A stretch of DNA of 64,000 nucleotides from Planctomycetota bacterium (GTDB lineage Bacteria; Planctomycetota; UBA1135; GCA-002686595): the NCBI GenBank assembly GCA_029259635.1, contig JAJDEU010000010.1, positions 124,001-188,000 of the forward strand. The letters run 5' to 3'. This document shows positions 41,682 through 51,329 of this stretch, piece by piece. Within the stretch, counting starts at the first letter, position 1. Every line of letters begins with the position of its first letter. The notes beneath the pieces are model-generated. The model worked only from the letters and a program-made list of their open reading frames with translations, was not told where the DNA came from and did no database searches. Position numbers and translations under genes: made by a program.

Positions 41682-42602
41682 TTAGGGCGCGTCTCGGAAG
41701 TCGAGTTCGCCGAAGTGGGTTTGAGAGTGGTGCCCCGCGAGGGCATTGGTGAAGTGCGCGAGGACGCGGTCGTCCCGTTCATTGTGGGAGCGAGCTTCGA
41801 GTCTGGGCCCGTGGTCTGCGCGAGCCAGCGCGTAGCCGGCTGCCGCGCGCCCTTCCGGCGTCCCACTCTCCAGCTCCCGCTCGAGATACTTGACTCCGCG
41901 CTCGCCGGCATCCTTGCCCAGGCAGAGCCACAGGTCCGGTTGAACGGCTCGACCAGCACTGAAGCGCTCTTCCACAAGATCGAGCGCCATCCGAGCGAGC
42001 TCGGGACTGAGCCGCTCGTCGAGTCCAATCACGCGCCACAGAGGCGCGCCGACAAAGACGCACTTGATCAAGCACTGGTTCCAAGCGACGTCGCCATAGT
42101 GCTCCGACGGATAGGGCGTGTCGCAGGCGTTGGCCTCGAACACACTCAGCATGTTAGTCCGACAGCCCTCCTCGGATCGCGCTCGAAACCGGCCCGGATC
42201 CGGCAACAGGCAGAGCGATGCGTAGAGCGCGCAGGCCTCTCCCTCGTCGGCGTATCGGAAAGCTTCTTCGACGAGCTCGGCACCGGCGTCGCTCGCAAGC
42301 GTTGGAACCGCGAGGAGTAAACCGACTCGCAGGAGCAGACGCAGGTTGAAACGCTCCGGGTTCCAGCCCGGCACGAGTTCGGCGGCACTCGCGAGCTCGG
42401 CCTTCGTGAACTCGACGGGCGTCGGGCGCGCGTGCCGCGAGGCGGACGAGAACAGCACGCAAAACTTGTCCGCGTCCACGCCCGAACGAATCTCCGAGAG
42501 AGAGCGGTCCAACCAGCCGGCTGCCTTTTCCGAGAGCCGAGAGCAAAGGGCGTCTCGAGCCCACTCAGCAGTTCTGTCGGTCGTCCTCTTCTTCTCCGTC
42601 AT
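41682..42602 (-). CDS. eboA: EboA-like protein
   Basis: 306 residues, all-helical, no membrane span. Starts M-T-E-K-K-R-T-T-D-R-T-A-E-W at 42602; an upstream in-frame start adds a basic, poorly coding stretch. The C-terminal third has the EboA hallmarks: R-T-N-M-L-S-V-F-E-A, D-T-P-Y-P-S-E-H-Y, A-W-N-Q-C-L-I-K-C-V-F-V-G and L-D-E-R-L-S-P-E-L-A. Biochemical role unknown. Paired with eboB and divergent from the dehydrogenase gene. No eboC (UbiA), eboD or eboE genes are near, so only the soluble pair is present here. Confidence 0.85.
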   Translation of the reverse strand: MTEKKRTTDRTAEWARDALCSRLSEKAAGWLDRSLSEIRSGVDADKFCVLFSSASRHARPTPVEFTKAELASAAELVPGWNPERFNLRLLLRVGLLLAVPTLASDAGAELVEEAFRYADEGEACALYASLCLLPDPGRFRARSEEGCRTNMLSVFEANACDTPYPSEHYGDVAWNQCLIKCVFVGAPLWRVIGLDERLSPELARMALDLVEERFSAGRAVQPDLWLCLGKDAGERGVKYLERELESGTPEGRAAAGYALARADHGPRLEARSHNERDDRVLAHFTNALAGHHSQTHFGELDFRDAP

Positions 42603-42852
42603 CGTCGGGTTCTTCTGCCAGCGCACTCTAGTCGGTCGAGCCGCCGACCCCATCACTCGCGCTCTAAATCTTGGCACGAATGGCCGTGCATCTCACCCCA
42701 CAGCGCTCGAAATTGGAGGATTGGCGATCCCTCGACGAGATGCCGCCGGGCCGGGTCGACAGCCACAGCCCTCCTCGGATAACCTGCTCGCCAAGCTTCG
42801 CCCCGCAGAACCAAAGCCCCTCGACGTTTGCTGCTCAAGCGTCCCTCGATCC

Positions 42853-44484
<1,632 letters not shown>

Positions 44485-44493
44485 AAGCCCCGG

Positions 44494-45816
44494 GTGCCCG
44501 TCACCGTGCTCGCCTCCATCCTCCTGCTACTCGGTCTTCTCTCGGATTCGCCAATGCCGAGCCCGGGCGACTCAATTCGAGTTGCAAAGGAGCAAGAGAG
44601 TGAGCCTCTGTGGCTTCCGCTCGACGTCCTCTCGGCGAACGGCTTGTATCGCGGCGAGTTGCGTCGAGCGCCCGGCTTCCAAGACAAGCCCGCGAAGTTT
44701 TCGCGCTGGCGCCTGACGATTCACGAGCTCGCTCGGGACGGCGAAGCCACGGAGTTCTGGAGCGCGCAGTTCCCCTACGACGGATCCGAGTCAATCTACT
44801 TGCTCTCGAATGACGGGCAGACCTTCGTTCACGTCAAAGAGAACTACAGCCAGTATCGCGACGCGCTCACCATCCTCGAGCGCGGTGAACGAATCGGCGC
44901 TCCCAAGGGAAATTCCTTTCGACTGAGCCGTGAAAATACGCCGCGCACCGACTTTGGGCGCCGTTGGCTGGAAGAGGATCCGCTGCCAAAGGGACTGACT
45001 TGGTTGGAGACTCCCACCGGGCCAGAACTTACCTTGGAGGTGCACTGTTTCGGCGGTGCGCGTCGCTGGGTCTCGGTCCGTCGAGGCACCGTCTGGACCG
45101 ACAGGGAGTTTGAAGAGCTCTTCCGTGTCGAGGTTTCGCCCGGCATTCCGGAGCGACTGGCGGAGCTGGTCACGACACCCAACGTGCGCGGCTTCTCCGT
45201 TCCCAAACTTGTGAGAGCCGGTGATCCGCTCGCCGTTTCGGTGCGCGGAGAGTTCGTCACGGCGGGCTGGAAGTTCGAAGGCTTTGAGTGGACGCAGTCC
45301 GGAAATGAGGGGCGCGAGCTCGTGCTCACTCCACGCGCGCGGCGGCCGCTGAACAAGCTGGTCGCCACCGTTCTGATTCCCTTTGAGCCGACCGCGAAAA
45401 TCGAGGGCCTCGTTCCGGGCTTCTATTCTCTCGACGTCATCGGTGAGAACACCACCAGCTCGACAGCGATCGAGTTCGAGGTCTTACCCGCAGATCTTCG
45501 ACTCCTCGTTCGCTCCAGTGGACTGCCCGGCCGCGAAGATCGGGAGCTGCGCATGTTGAAGCGGGGCGAGCTCCATATCGCAAAAGACTCGGCGAGCGAA
45601 CTGGTCTACCTCACGCGCGGCCAGCTCGCGAAGCTCGAACAATGGATCGAGCGCCTCCCCGAGCGAAGCCAGACCGACCTCGGACCGACAACCCGAACCG
45701 GCCGGACGAGCTTCTTCTACTGGCGCGACCATCAGCTCGTCGAACAAGTGCGCGACATCACGACGCTCTCGGCGAATATGACCGAGCTCTTGATGCAGCT
45801 CGAAGCAGCTGAGTAG
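44494..45816 (+). CDS. Exported protein of unknown function
   Basis: 440 residues starting at a GTG 9 nt after the dehydrogenase stop. An N-terminal hydrophobic signal (VTVLASILLLLGLLS) then a mixed beta-rich mature part (FSRWRLTIHELARDGEATEFWSAQF, ELVLTPRARRPLNKLVATVLIPF). No cysteine at the processing site, so probably secreted or periplasmic rather than lipidated. The last ~100 residues look helical. No family recognised. Probably co-transcribed with the dehydrogenase. Confidence 0.7.
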   Translation: MPVTVLASILLLLGLLSDSPMPSPGDSIRVAKEQESEPLWLPLDVLSANGLYRGELRRAPGFQDKPAKFSRWRLTIHELARDGEATEFWSAQFPYDGSESIYLLSNDGQTFVHVKENYSQYRDALTILERGERIGAPKGNSFRLSRENTPRTDFGRRWLEEDPLPKGLTWLETPTGPELTLEVHCFGGARRWVSVRRGTVWTDREFEELFRVEVSPGIPERLAELVTTPNVRGFSVPKLVRAGDPLAVSVRGEFVTAGWKFEGFEWTQSGNEGRELVLTPRARRPLNKLVATVLIPFEPTAKIEGLVPGFYSLDVIGENTTSSTAIEFEVLPADLRLLVRSSGLPGREDRELRMLKRGELHIAKDSASELVYLTRGQLAKLEQWIERLPERSQTDLGPTTRTGRTSFFYWRDHQLVEQVRDITTLSANMTELLMQLEAAE

Positions 45817-45867
45817 CCCCCGACTCTCCTTCCCACCCATTGCTCTCGGACTGTTACTCTAGACCCC

Positions 45868-47229
45868 ATGTCATCGTCCAAGATTGCCGCACAGAAGACC
45901 GCACGGGAACCCGGCCCGGAAGCAGCCCTTCCCGTCACCGGCCTCGTCCTCGAACCGGATCTTCCCGTCTGCCAAACCGACCTCCCGCTGGACCGCTACC
46001 AGGAGGAGTTTCGCCCCTACGCCGAGGAATACCTCGCGCTCCCCGACCACAAGCCGGCCACGGTTCTGGCTTACCTGGAGCGCTACATCGTTCCCGCTCA
46101 GGACCACTTCGGCGACTCGCTCCTGCTCCTCGCTCACTTCTACATGGGCGGCGAGATCGTCAAGCTCGTCGAGCACTTCGGCGGCTCGATCGCCGACAGT
46201 TATGTGCTCGCGCTTCAAGCGCGCAATCAGCCCGAGAAAAAGGTCATCGTGGAGTCGGCCGTTCACTTCATGGCCGAAGCGATCTCGTTGCTCGCCCATG
46301 AGGACCAGAGCGTCTGGATCACCAATCCGAAGGCGGGCTGCACGATGGAGATGCTGGCCAAAGAGTTCATGGTCGAGCCGGTCGTCGACCAGCTGACCGA
46401 GCGCTACGGCGACGACCTCCTGGTGATCGCCTACATGAATACCTCCGGTCGCTTGAAGGCGATTGCGGGACGAACCGGCGGTGCGGTGTGCACGAGCTCC
46501 AACGCTCGACTGATCGTCGAAGACTCCCGCAAACAGAACAAGAAGATCCTGTTTCTGCCCGACGAGCACTTGGGCCGCAACACGGCCTGGCAGCTCGGAA
46601 TGGATCTCGATCGGGTCGTCAAGCTCGAGAGTCCCGAGCGCGGGGCGCTGCGCATCGAAGACACGCCCGGTGGTCTGGCCGCTCTCGATCGAGCGGAGAT
46701 GATTCTCTGGGGCTCCTCCTGCGGCGTTCACACCATCTTCAACGCCGGTCAAGTGAACTGGTGGCAGGACCGCGGTTGGCGCGTCTTGGTTCACCCCGAG
46801 AGTCCTCTCGATGCGGTCCAAGCAGCGGACGGCAGCGGCAGCACGAACTACCTCTGGGGAGAAGTCTTAGAGGCGCCGAGCGGTTCCAAGCTCGTAATCG
46901 GAACCGAGGGGCACTTCGTTCGCAACGCGGCGCAGCTCGGCCGCCAGCGCGGAGTCGAGGTTCGGCACCTCGCGGACATTCCCAACTCGACCAGCGCGGG
47001 CTGCGGTTGCGCGACGATGAGCCGCAACGATCCGCCGCACTTGGCCGGCATGCTCGATCTCTTGCGCCTGGGAACGGCACCCGACATCAACCGCGTTCGT
47101 CCCGGCGATGTCGTCGACGAGATCACCATGATTCGCGACCGGCTCTCGGGAAGTGAGCAGGCGGAGCTCGTCACGAACGCGCGCCTCTCGATGGAACGCA
47201 TGATCGCCATTGTGGAAGCCGCGAAATGA
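45868..47229 (+). CDS. nadA: Quinolinate synthase A
   Basis: [4Fe-4S] enzyme that condenses iminoaspartate and dihydroxyacetone phosphate to quinolinate in NAD synthesis. 453 residues, with an N-terminal extension of ~45. Candidate cluster cysteines are C158 (N-P-K-A-G-C-T-M), C285 (W-G-S-S-C-G-V-H-T-I) and C379/C381 (S-A-G-C-G-C-A-T-M). V-A-Y/I-A-Y-M-N-T-S-G-R-L-K-A and the F-L-P-D-E-H-L-G-R-N-T-A motif are conserved. ATG at 45868. nadB and nadC are not in the window. Its stop overlaps the next gene's ATG by 4 bp. Confidence 0.95.
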   Translation: MSSSKIAAQKTAREPGPEAALPVTGLVLEPDLPVCQTDLPLDRYQEEFRPYAEEYLALPDHKPATVLAYLERYIVPAQDHFGDSLLLLAHFYMGGEIVKLVEHFGGSIADSYVLALQARNQPEKKVIVESAVHFMAEAISLLAHEDQSVWITNPKAGCTMEMLAKEFMVEPVVDQLTERYGDDLLVIAYMNTSGRLKAIAGRTGGAVCTSSNARLIVEDSRKQNKKILFLPDEHLGRNTAWQLGMDLDRVVKLESPERGALRIEDTPGGLAALDRAEMILWGSSCGVHTIFNAGQVNWWQDRGWRVLVHPESPLDAVQAADGSGSTNYLWGEVLEAPSGSKLVIGTEGHFVRNAAQLGRQRGVEVRHLADIPNSTSAGCGCATMSRNDPPHLAGMLDLLRLGTAPDINRVRPGDVVDEITMIRDRLSGSEQAELVTNARLSMERMIAIVEAAK

Positions 47230-47549
47230 GCGAGCCCTCCACGAAAGCTGACGTGAGCGAAGAACCCCAAGCGCAAGCTCCGGTCCCCCCGCCCGCGAAA
47301 CCGAGCCACCCGCGGGTCCCGATGTGGATCTCGCTCTCCGGCTGGTACGGAGTTCTTGCGATCTTCGGCGCCTACTATCTCTTAAGCACGGGAAAGATCG
47401 AACAGGACGGTCTCTATCAGTGCCTCAACGCGACCGGCGCGATCGGGCTCGCCATACTCTGCTTCAAGAAGCGCACCTGGCAACCGTTTGCGCTCAATCT
47501 CGCCTGGCTCGCGATCGCTTGCTACGCGCTCTGGCGACTCTTCATCTAG
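47226..47549 (+). CDS. CBU_0592-like small membrane protein
   Basis: 107 residues. A Pro/Ala-rich cytoplasmic N-terminus of ~30, then three hydrophobic spans (W-Y-G-V-L-A-I-F-G-A-Y-Y-L-L; N-A-T-G-A-I-G-L-A-I-L-C-F; A-L-N-L-A-W-L-A-I-A-C-Y-A-L). The pattern Y-x-x-L-N-x-x-G-x-x-G-L-A and K-K-R-x-W-Q-P-x-x-L-N matches the CBU_0592 family. ATG overlaps the nadA TGA (ATGA). Function unknown. Confidence 0.78.
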   Translation: MSEPSTKADVSEEPQAQAPVPPPAKPSHPRVPMWISLSGWYGVLAIFGAYYLLSTGKIEQDGLYQCLNATGAIGLAILCFKKRTWQPFALNLAWLAIACYALWRLFI

Positions 47550-47573
47550 CTGGTGCGACCCGAGCGCTCGCGC

Positions 47574-48113
47574 CTACCCGCGCTCGACGTCCCAGACTTC
47601 CGCGCCGAAGTGATCCCAGGGCAATCGCCCCTCGTCACAGCTCTCGTCGATGCTGAACTGCACGTCGACGAAGTAGATGATGTTCGACGGCTCGGTCCTG
47701 CGTAGGTTCTTGCAGCCGTGGGCGACGCCCGGAGGAATCCGAACGAGTCGGGAGTTTCCGTCGCCGAGGACGATGCGGCGCACCTTGTTCTCCGTCGGAG
47801 AGCCCGAGCGGCAGTCGGCCAGCACCAAGAGCAGCTTGTCGCTCGGCGGCACGTACCAGACATCGGTCTGACGCCGGTGCAGGTGGAAGGCCTTGATGGC
47901 CAGCGGCTCCATGCTGCTGAAGTTCATCTGGCGAGCCTCGAATCCATCGACGCCGGCGAGCAGGCCAGACTCGAATCGTCCCAGCTCGGTCATCGAGCCA
48001 CCGTCGTCATTGAAGCGCCGCAGGTTGACGAGCTCGACCCCCTCGATCTCTCCGATTGGGGAGTAGTCTTGGACGGAATAAGCGTCGGCGGCTCTGGAAT
48101 TGAATTCGGTCAT
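47574..48113 (-). CDS. dTDP-4-dehydrorhamnose 3,5-epimerase-like cupin
   Basis: 179 residues from an ATG at 48113. The RmlC pattern is present: F-H-L-H-R-R-Q-T-D-V-W-Y-V-P-P-S, the L-A-D-C-R strand, and the metal-site-like I-P-P-G-V-A-H-G-C-K-N. The usual RmlC catalytic dyad (His/Asp) is partly conserved in A-F-H-L-H. Rhamnose synthesis genes rmlA, B and D are absent here. It is probably a nucleotide-sugar epimerase for surface polysaccharides. Convergent with the CBU_0592-like gene. Confidence 0.82.
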   Translation of the reverse strand: MTEFNSRAADAYSVQDYSPIGEIEGVELVNLRRFNDDGGSMTELGRFESGLLAGVDGFEARQMNFSSMEPLAIKAFHLHRRQTDVWYVPPSDKLLLVLADCRSGSPTENKVRRIVLGDGNSRLVRIPPGVAHGCKNLRRTEPSNIIYFVDVQFSIDESCDEGRLPWDHFGAEVWDVERG

Positions 48114-48317
48114 GCGTCGGAGAGCTGGGTGAGAGCGGTGAGGGTCGGGCGAGGCGGCGGGACCAAGAGACTCGAAACCGGAGGGATCGGACTCGGACTC
48201 AGGGCAAATAGAATCGGGGACGAGGTGCCTGGAAGCAAGCCGCGAGAGGCGATCTCTTGCCAGGGACCCGAGCCAGCCCGCGATCTCGCGCGATTCGGTC
48301 GCTAGAATCCCAGCCTC

Positions 48318-49619
48318 ATGTGTCCCACCCGAAATGACCAGCGCTCGAGCTGCCCCGCCTCGGGGGAATCCAAGCGTACCCTCAAGAGCGAGCCGGTGAC
48401 GGAGGCCACAAGCCTCGATCGGCTCATCGAGAATAGCTTTCCCTCCTTCGGCGGTGCCTACCTGCGCCGAATCTGGGAGCTGCTGGACGCGGCGATCGGC
48501 AGCGGCGTCCCCATGACCCTCTCCGTCTCCGGTCCCGTCACGCTCTCCGGGCAGGTCCATACCTGGCTCGGCCCGCTGATCGACACCGGCTGGTTCGCCT
48601 ACGTCTCCACCACCGACGCCGCCTGCTATCACGACGGTCACCGCGCGCTCGACACGGCAGCGGAGCATCCCTTTCACGAAGTCGAGATTTTTGGCGACGA
48701 CGGCCAGCTGCGTGACGACCGGACCATTCGCGTAACGGACATCGGTTTCGATGAGGACGTCTTGCTCGAGCAGGACAGGTTCTTGCGAGCGGTCCTTCGG
48801 CAGGAAGAATTCAATCGTCGCATGACCGGTACCGAGCTGCGCTACTTGCTCGGCCGACGCTTCGCCGCTCAAGAACGCGCAAACGACATCGCGCCGGGCC
48901 TGCTCGCTCGCTGCTGGAAGATGGCCATTCCGATCTTTGTGGGAGCTCCGGCCGACGGTTCCGTGTTCTTGAATTCACTCGACCTTTGGACGCGCCAGCG
49001 AACGGGCGGCGAACCCTACAACTTCGACCTCGATCTACACGAAGAGGTCTTTGAGAGCTGCGCCTATCACCGCTGGGGACTCCTTGAGTCGGAGACGCGC
49101 GCACTCGGAACGTTGATACTCGGCGGCGGAGTGCCGAAGAACTTCAACCTGCAGCCCGAACCGGCGCTCAGTCAGGTCCTCGGCCTGGAGAACGTCTCGG
49201 GCTATCTGTACGACATTCAGATCACCACCGCGCCGATCACCGACGGCTCGCTCTCTTCCTGCCCGCCTTCCGAAGCCGTGACCTGGGGCAAGGTGGACAA
49301 AGACAACTACAAGAAGACCTGCGAGAGCTTTCAGTGTGACTACACCATCGTCATGCCCTTCTTGGCGAAGGCACTGCTCGATAAGCGGCAGCGCTTTGAG
49401 CAGCTCGAGGAGAAGCTCGGCCGCGAAACTTTGCTCGAACGCCACCCCGAAGCCGGCGGTTACCTCCGGCCGCGCGAAGGCTATCGCCTGTTCGCGCGCC
49501 GCAGCGAGCTCATGGACAAGCTGACCGACGAGCTCCGCGCACACGGTGACGAGGACAGCCATCGAAACGACTACCCCCTAGCAACCCCCGACCCCGACCC
49601 GCTTGCGGGCGGGCAATAA
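48318..49619 (+). CDS. Deoxyhypusine synthase-family protein
   Basis: 433 residues of the DHS/homospermidine synthase fold. The catalytic Lys is in S-E-A-V-T-W-G-K-V-D, aligned with the E-A-V-S-W-G-K motif of eukaryotic DHS. I-L-G-G-G-V-P-K-N-F and Y-I-Q/D-I-Q-I-T-T-A follow the same order, and S-V-S-G-P-V-T lies in the N-terminal NAD domain. Bacteria lack eIF5A, so a homospermidine synthase-like use of spermidine is more likely (inference). ATG at 48318, divergent from the cupin. The spermidine-synthase-like gene at 26.7 kb is another possible polyamine component. Confidence 0.88.
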   Translation: MCPTRNDQRSSCPASGESKRTLKSEPVTEATSLDRLIENSFPSFGGAYLRRIWELLDAAIGSGVPMTLSVSGPVTLSGQVHTWLGPLIDTGWFAYVSTTDAACYHDGHRALDTAAEHPFHEVEIFGDDGQLRDDRTIRVTDIGFDEDVLLEQDRFLRAVLRQEEFNRRMTGTELRYLLGRRFAAQERANDIAPGLLARCWKMAIPIFVGAPADGSVFLNSLDLWTRQRTGGEPYNFDLDLHEEVFESCAYHRWGLLESETRALGTLILGGGVPKNFNLQPEPALSQVLGLENVSGYLYDIQITTAPITDGSLSSCPPSEAVTWGKVDKDNYKKTCESFQCDYTIVMPFLAKALLDKRQRFEQLEEKLGRETLLERHPEAGGYLRPREGYRLFARRSELMDKLTDELRAHGDEDSHRNDYPLATPDPDPLAGGQ

Positions 49620-49631
49620 CTCCGTCATCCG

Positions 49632-50246
49632 ATGAGCGAAAACGAAACTGCGCCAGAGCCCGTTGAAGAAGAGCTCCCCCAGCACCGCATCGAGAATGCC
49701 AAGTCCGGGCGCGCAAAGTGCCGGACCTGTCGCCGGAAGATCGACAAGGACGTGCTGCGGCTCGGCGTCTTATTGGTTGGACCGTTCGGCACGGGTTACC
49801 TCTGGCATCACCTGAACTGCGCGGCGAAGAGCCTGTTCAACGATGTCGAAGAAGCTTACTCGGCAGTCGCATGGGACGACGGGGTCGAGGTCCCCGAGCT
49901 CGCCAAGCTGAAAGAGCTGAGCGAGAAAGCGGAGGCGACCAAGAAAGAGAAGAAAGTCCCGCCCTATGCCGAGCGCGCTCCAACCGGGCGTGCGAAGTGC
50001 AAGCATTGCGAGGGCGCCATGGAGAAGGACTCCTGGCGGGTGGTGCTCGGGCGGTCCGTCGAATTTGGGCAGCAAACCCGAACCAGCCCCATCAATGTTC
50101 ATCCCGCGTGCGTAGCTGCTGAGATGCTGGCAGAAGACTGCGCGACGGAACACGAGGGCTTTGTCGATGCTCTGACGACACAGAGCGCGCTCGCCGATGA
50201 AGAGCTCGCCGAAGTACTCGCCGCCATTGGAGAACTCGAGGCTTAA
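49632..50246 (+). CDS. Protein with two PARP-type zinc fingers
   Basis: 204 residues with two copies of the PARP-type DNA nick-sensing zinc-finger pattern. Finger 1: S-G-R-A-K-C-R-T-C with C30, C33, H60 and C63 (W-H-H-L-N-C). Finger 2: T-G-R-A-K-C-K-H-C with C123, C126, H157 and C160 (V-H-P-A-C). Each has the C-x2-C-x26/30-H-x2-C spacing and the G-R-A-K-C signature, separated by a Lys/Glu-rich linker of ~50 residues. No ADP-ribosyltransferase domain. Such fingers bind DNA breaks in eukaryotes. ATG at 49632, 13 nt after the DHS-like stop, so likely co-transcribed with it. Confidence 0.9.
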   Translation: MSENETAPEPVEEELPQHRIENAKSGRAKCRTCRRKIDKDVLRLGVLLVGPFGTGYLWHHLNCAAKSLFNDVEEAYSAVAWDDGVEVPELAKLKELSEKAEATKKEKKVPPYAERAPTGRAKCKHCEGAMEKDSWRVVLGRSVEFGQQTRTSPINVHPACVAAEMLAEDCATEHEGFVDALTTQSALADEELAEVLAAIGELEA

Positions 50247-50333
50247 CCGCTTCCGTGCAAGGCTCGCCGAGTACGGACTGACGCAAGAACTGCAGCTCTG
50301 ATTTTGAAACCGCCCGCTTCCAAGTACTTCGGC

Positions 50334-51329
50334 ATGTCCGAGTGGATCCTCGCACTTGCGCTCGGCCTGCTGGCCGCATGTGCGGGGTCGGATTCAACCG
50401 GTCCGAGCGAACGGGACATCGCGCGTGCCTCCGCGCTCTATCAAGATGCAATTCGTGAGCTCAAGAGTGGCGAGCTGCTCGGCGCGATCAACCTCGTCAA
50501 CGAAGGGCTCGAACACCATCCCGCTTCGAGGGAGCTGCACCTCATGCGCTCGACCTATGGAGAACGGTTGAGCCTATTTGAAGAGGTCATCGAGTCCACC
50601 GAGTTTCTTCTCAAGACCGATCCAAAGAACACGGACTTGCTGGAGCGCATTCTTAGGTCGGGACTCAACTCCGGATCCATCGACGTCGCGCGCAAAGCTC
50701 TAGCTCGCTTGATTCGAGCCGCCCCGAAATCGGCCCGAACGGAAGCCCTAGCTGCTCGGTTCTACCTGGAGAACGGAGAGCTCGCCAAGGCCGAGAAGCA
50801 CGCGACTCGGTCGGTGGAGCTCATCCCCAAGCAAACCGAAGCACACTATGTCATCGGGCTCGCGCGCGAATTCGCCGGTGATCCCGAGCTGGCTATCGAG
50901 AGCTTTCGGCGCGTGATCTTCGTTGACCCCGGACACCTCGGAGCACGCGATCACCTCGCGACCCTCCTGCTTCGCCTCGACCGCCGCAAAGAATCCACCA
51001 AGCATCGCGAGATCCACACCGCACTCATTCGAGCGATGCCTGGCGGATTCCGACACTTCGCCCCCGCCACCCGAATCCATTCCTTCGGCGGCATTTGCGA
51101 GCTACTTCCCAACTGGGCCTTCGGACACATGGAGCTCGCTCGCGCTCTCATGCAAGACGGTCAGCTCGCCGATGCGCAGGCTTCGCTGGAGCTCGCGCTC
51201 CAGCTCCGATCCAGCGACCGCGAAGCCAACGAGCTGATGGCCTCGCTGATGGAACGCCTCGGCGAAACCGAGAAAGCTCAGTTCTATTCGTCGGCTGCAA
51301 AATCCCCATGGTCTACGGCAGAAGAATGA
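50334..51329 (+). CDS. TPR lipoprotein
   Basis: 331 residues. Starts at ATG 50334 (M-S-E-W-I-L-A-L-A-L-G-L-L-A-A-C), with a lipobox L-A-A-C at residue 16; a TTG ten codons upstream is an alternative. The mature part is a run of TPR helices (AINLVNEGLEHHPASRELHLMRS, AHYVIGLAREFAGDPELAIESFRRVI, FGHMELARALMQDGQLADAQASLELAL). Its stop overlaps the ASPIC/UnbV gene ATG by 4 bp, so the two proteins are likely made together and may interact on the cell surface (inference). Confidence 0.85.
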   Translation: MSEWILALALGLLAACAGSDSTGPSERDIARASALYQDAIRELKSGELLGAINLVNEGLEHHPASRELHLMRSTYGERLSLFEEVIESTEFLLKTDPKNTDLLERILRSGLNSGSIDVARKALARLIRAAPKSARTEALAARFYLENGELAKAEKHATRSVELIPKQTEAHYVIGLAREFAGDPELAIESFRRVIFVDPGHLGARDHLATLLLRLDRRKESTKHREIHTALIRAMPGGFRHFAPATRIHSFGGICELLPNWAFGHMELARALMQDGQLADAQASLELALQLRSSDREANELMASLMERLGETEKAQFYSSAAKSPWSTAEE

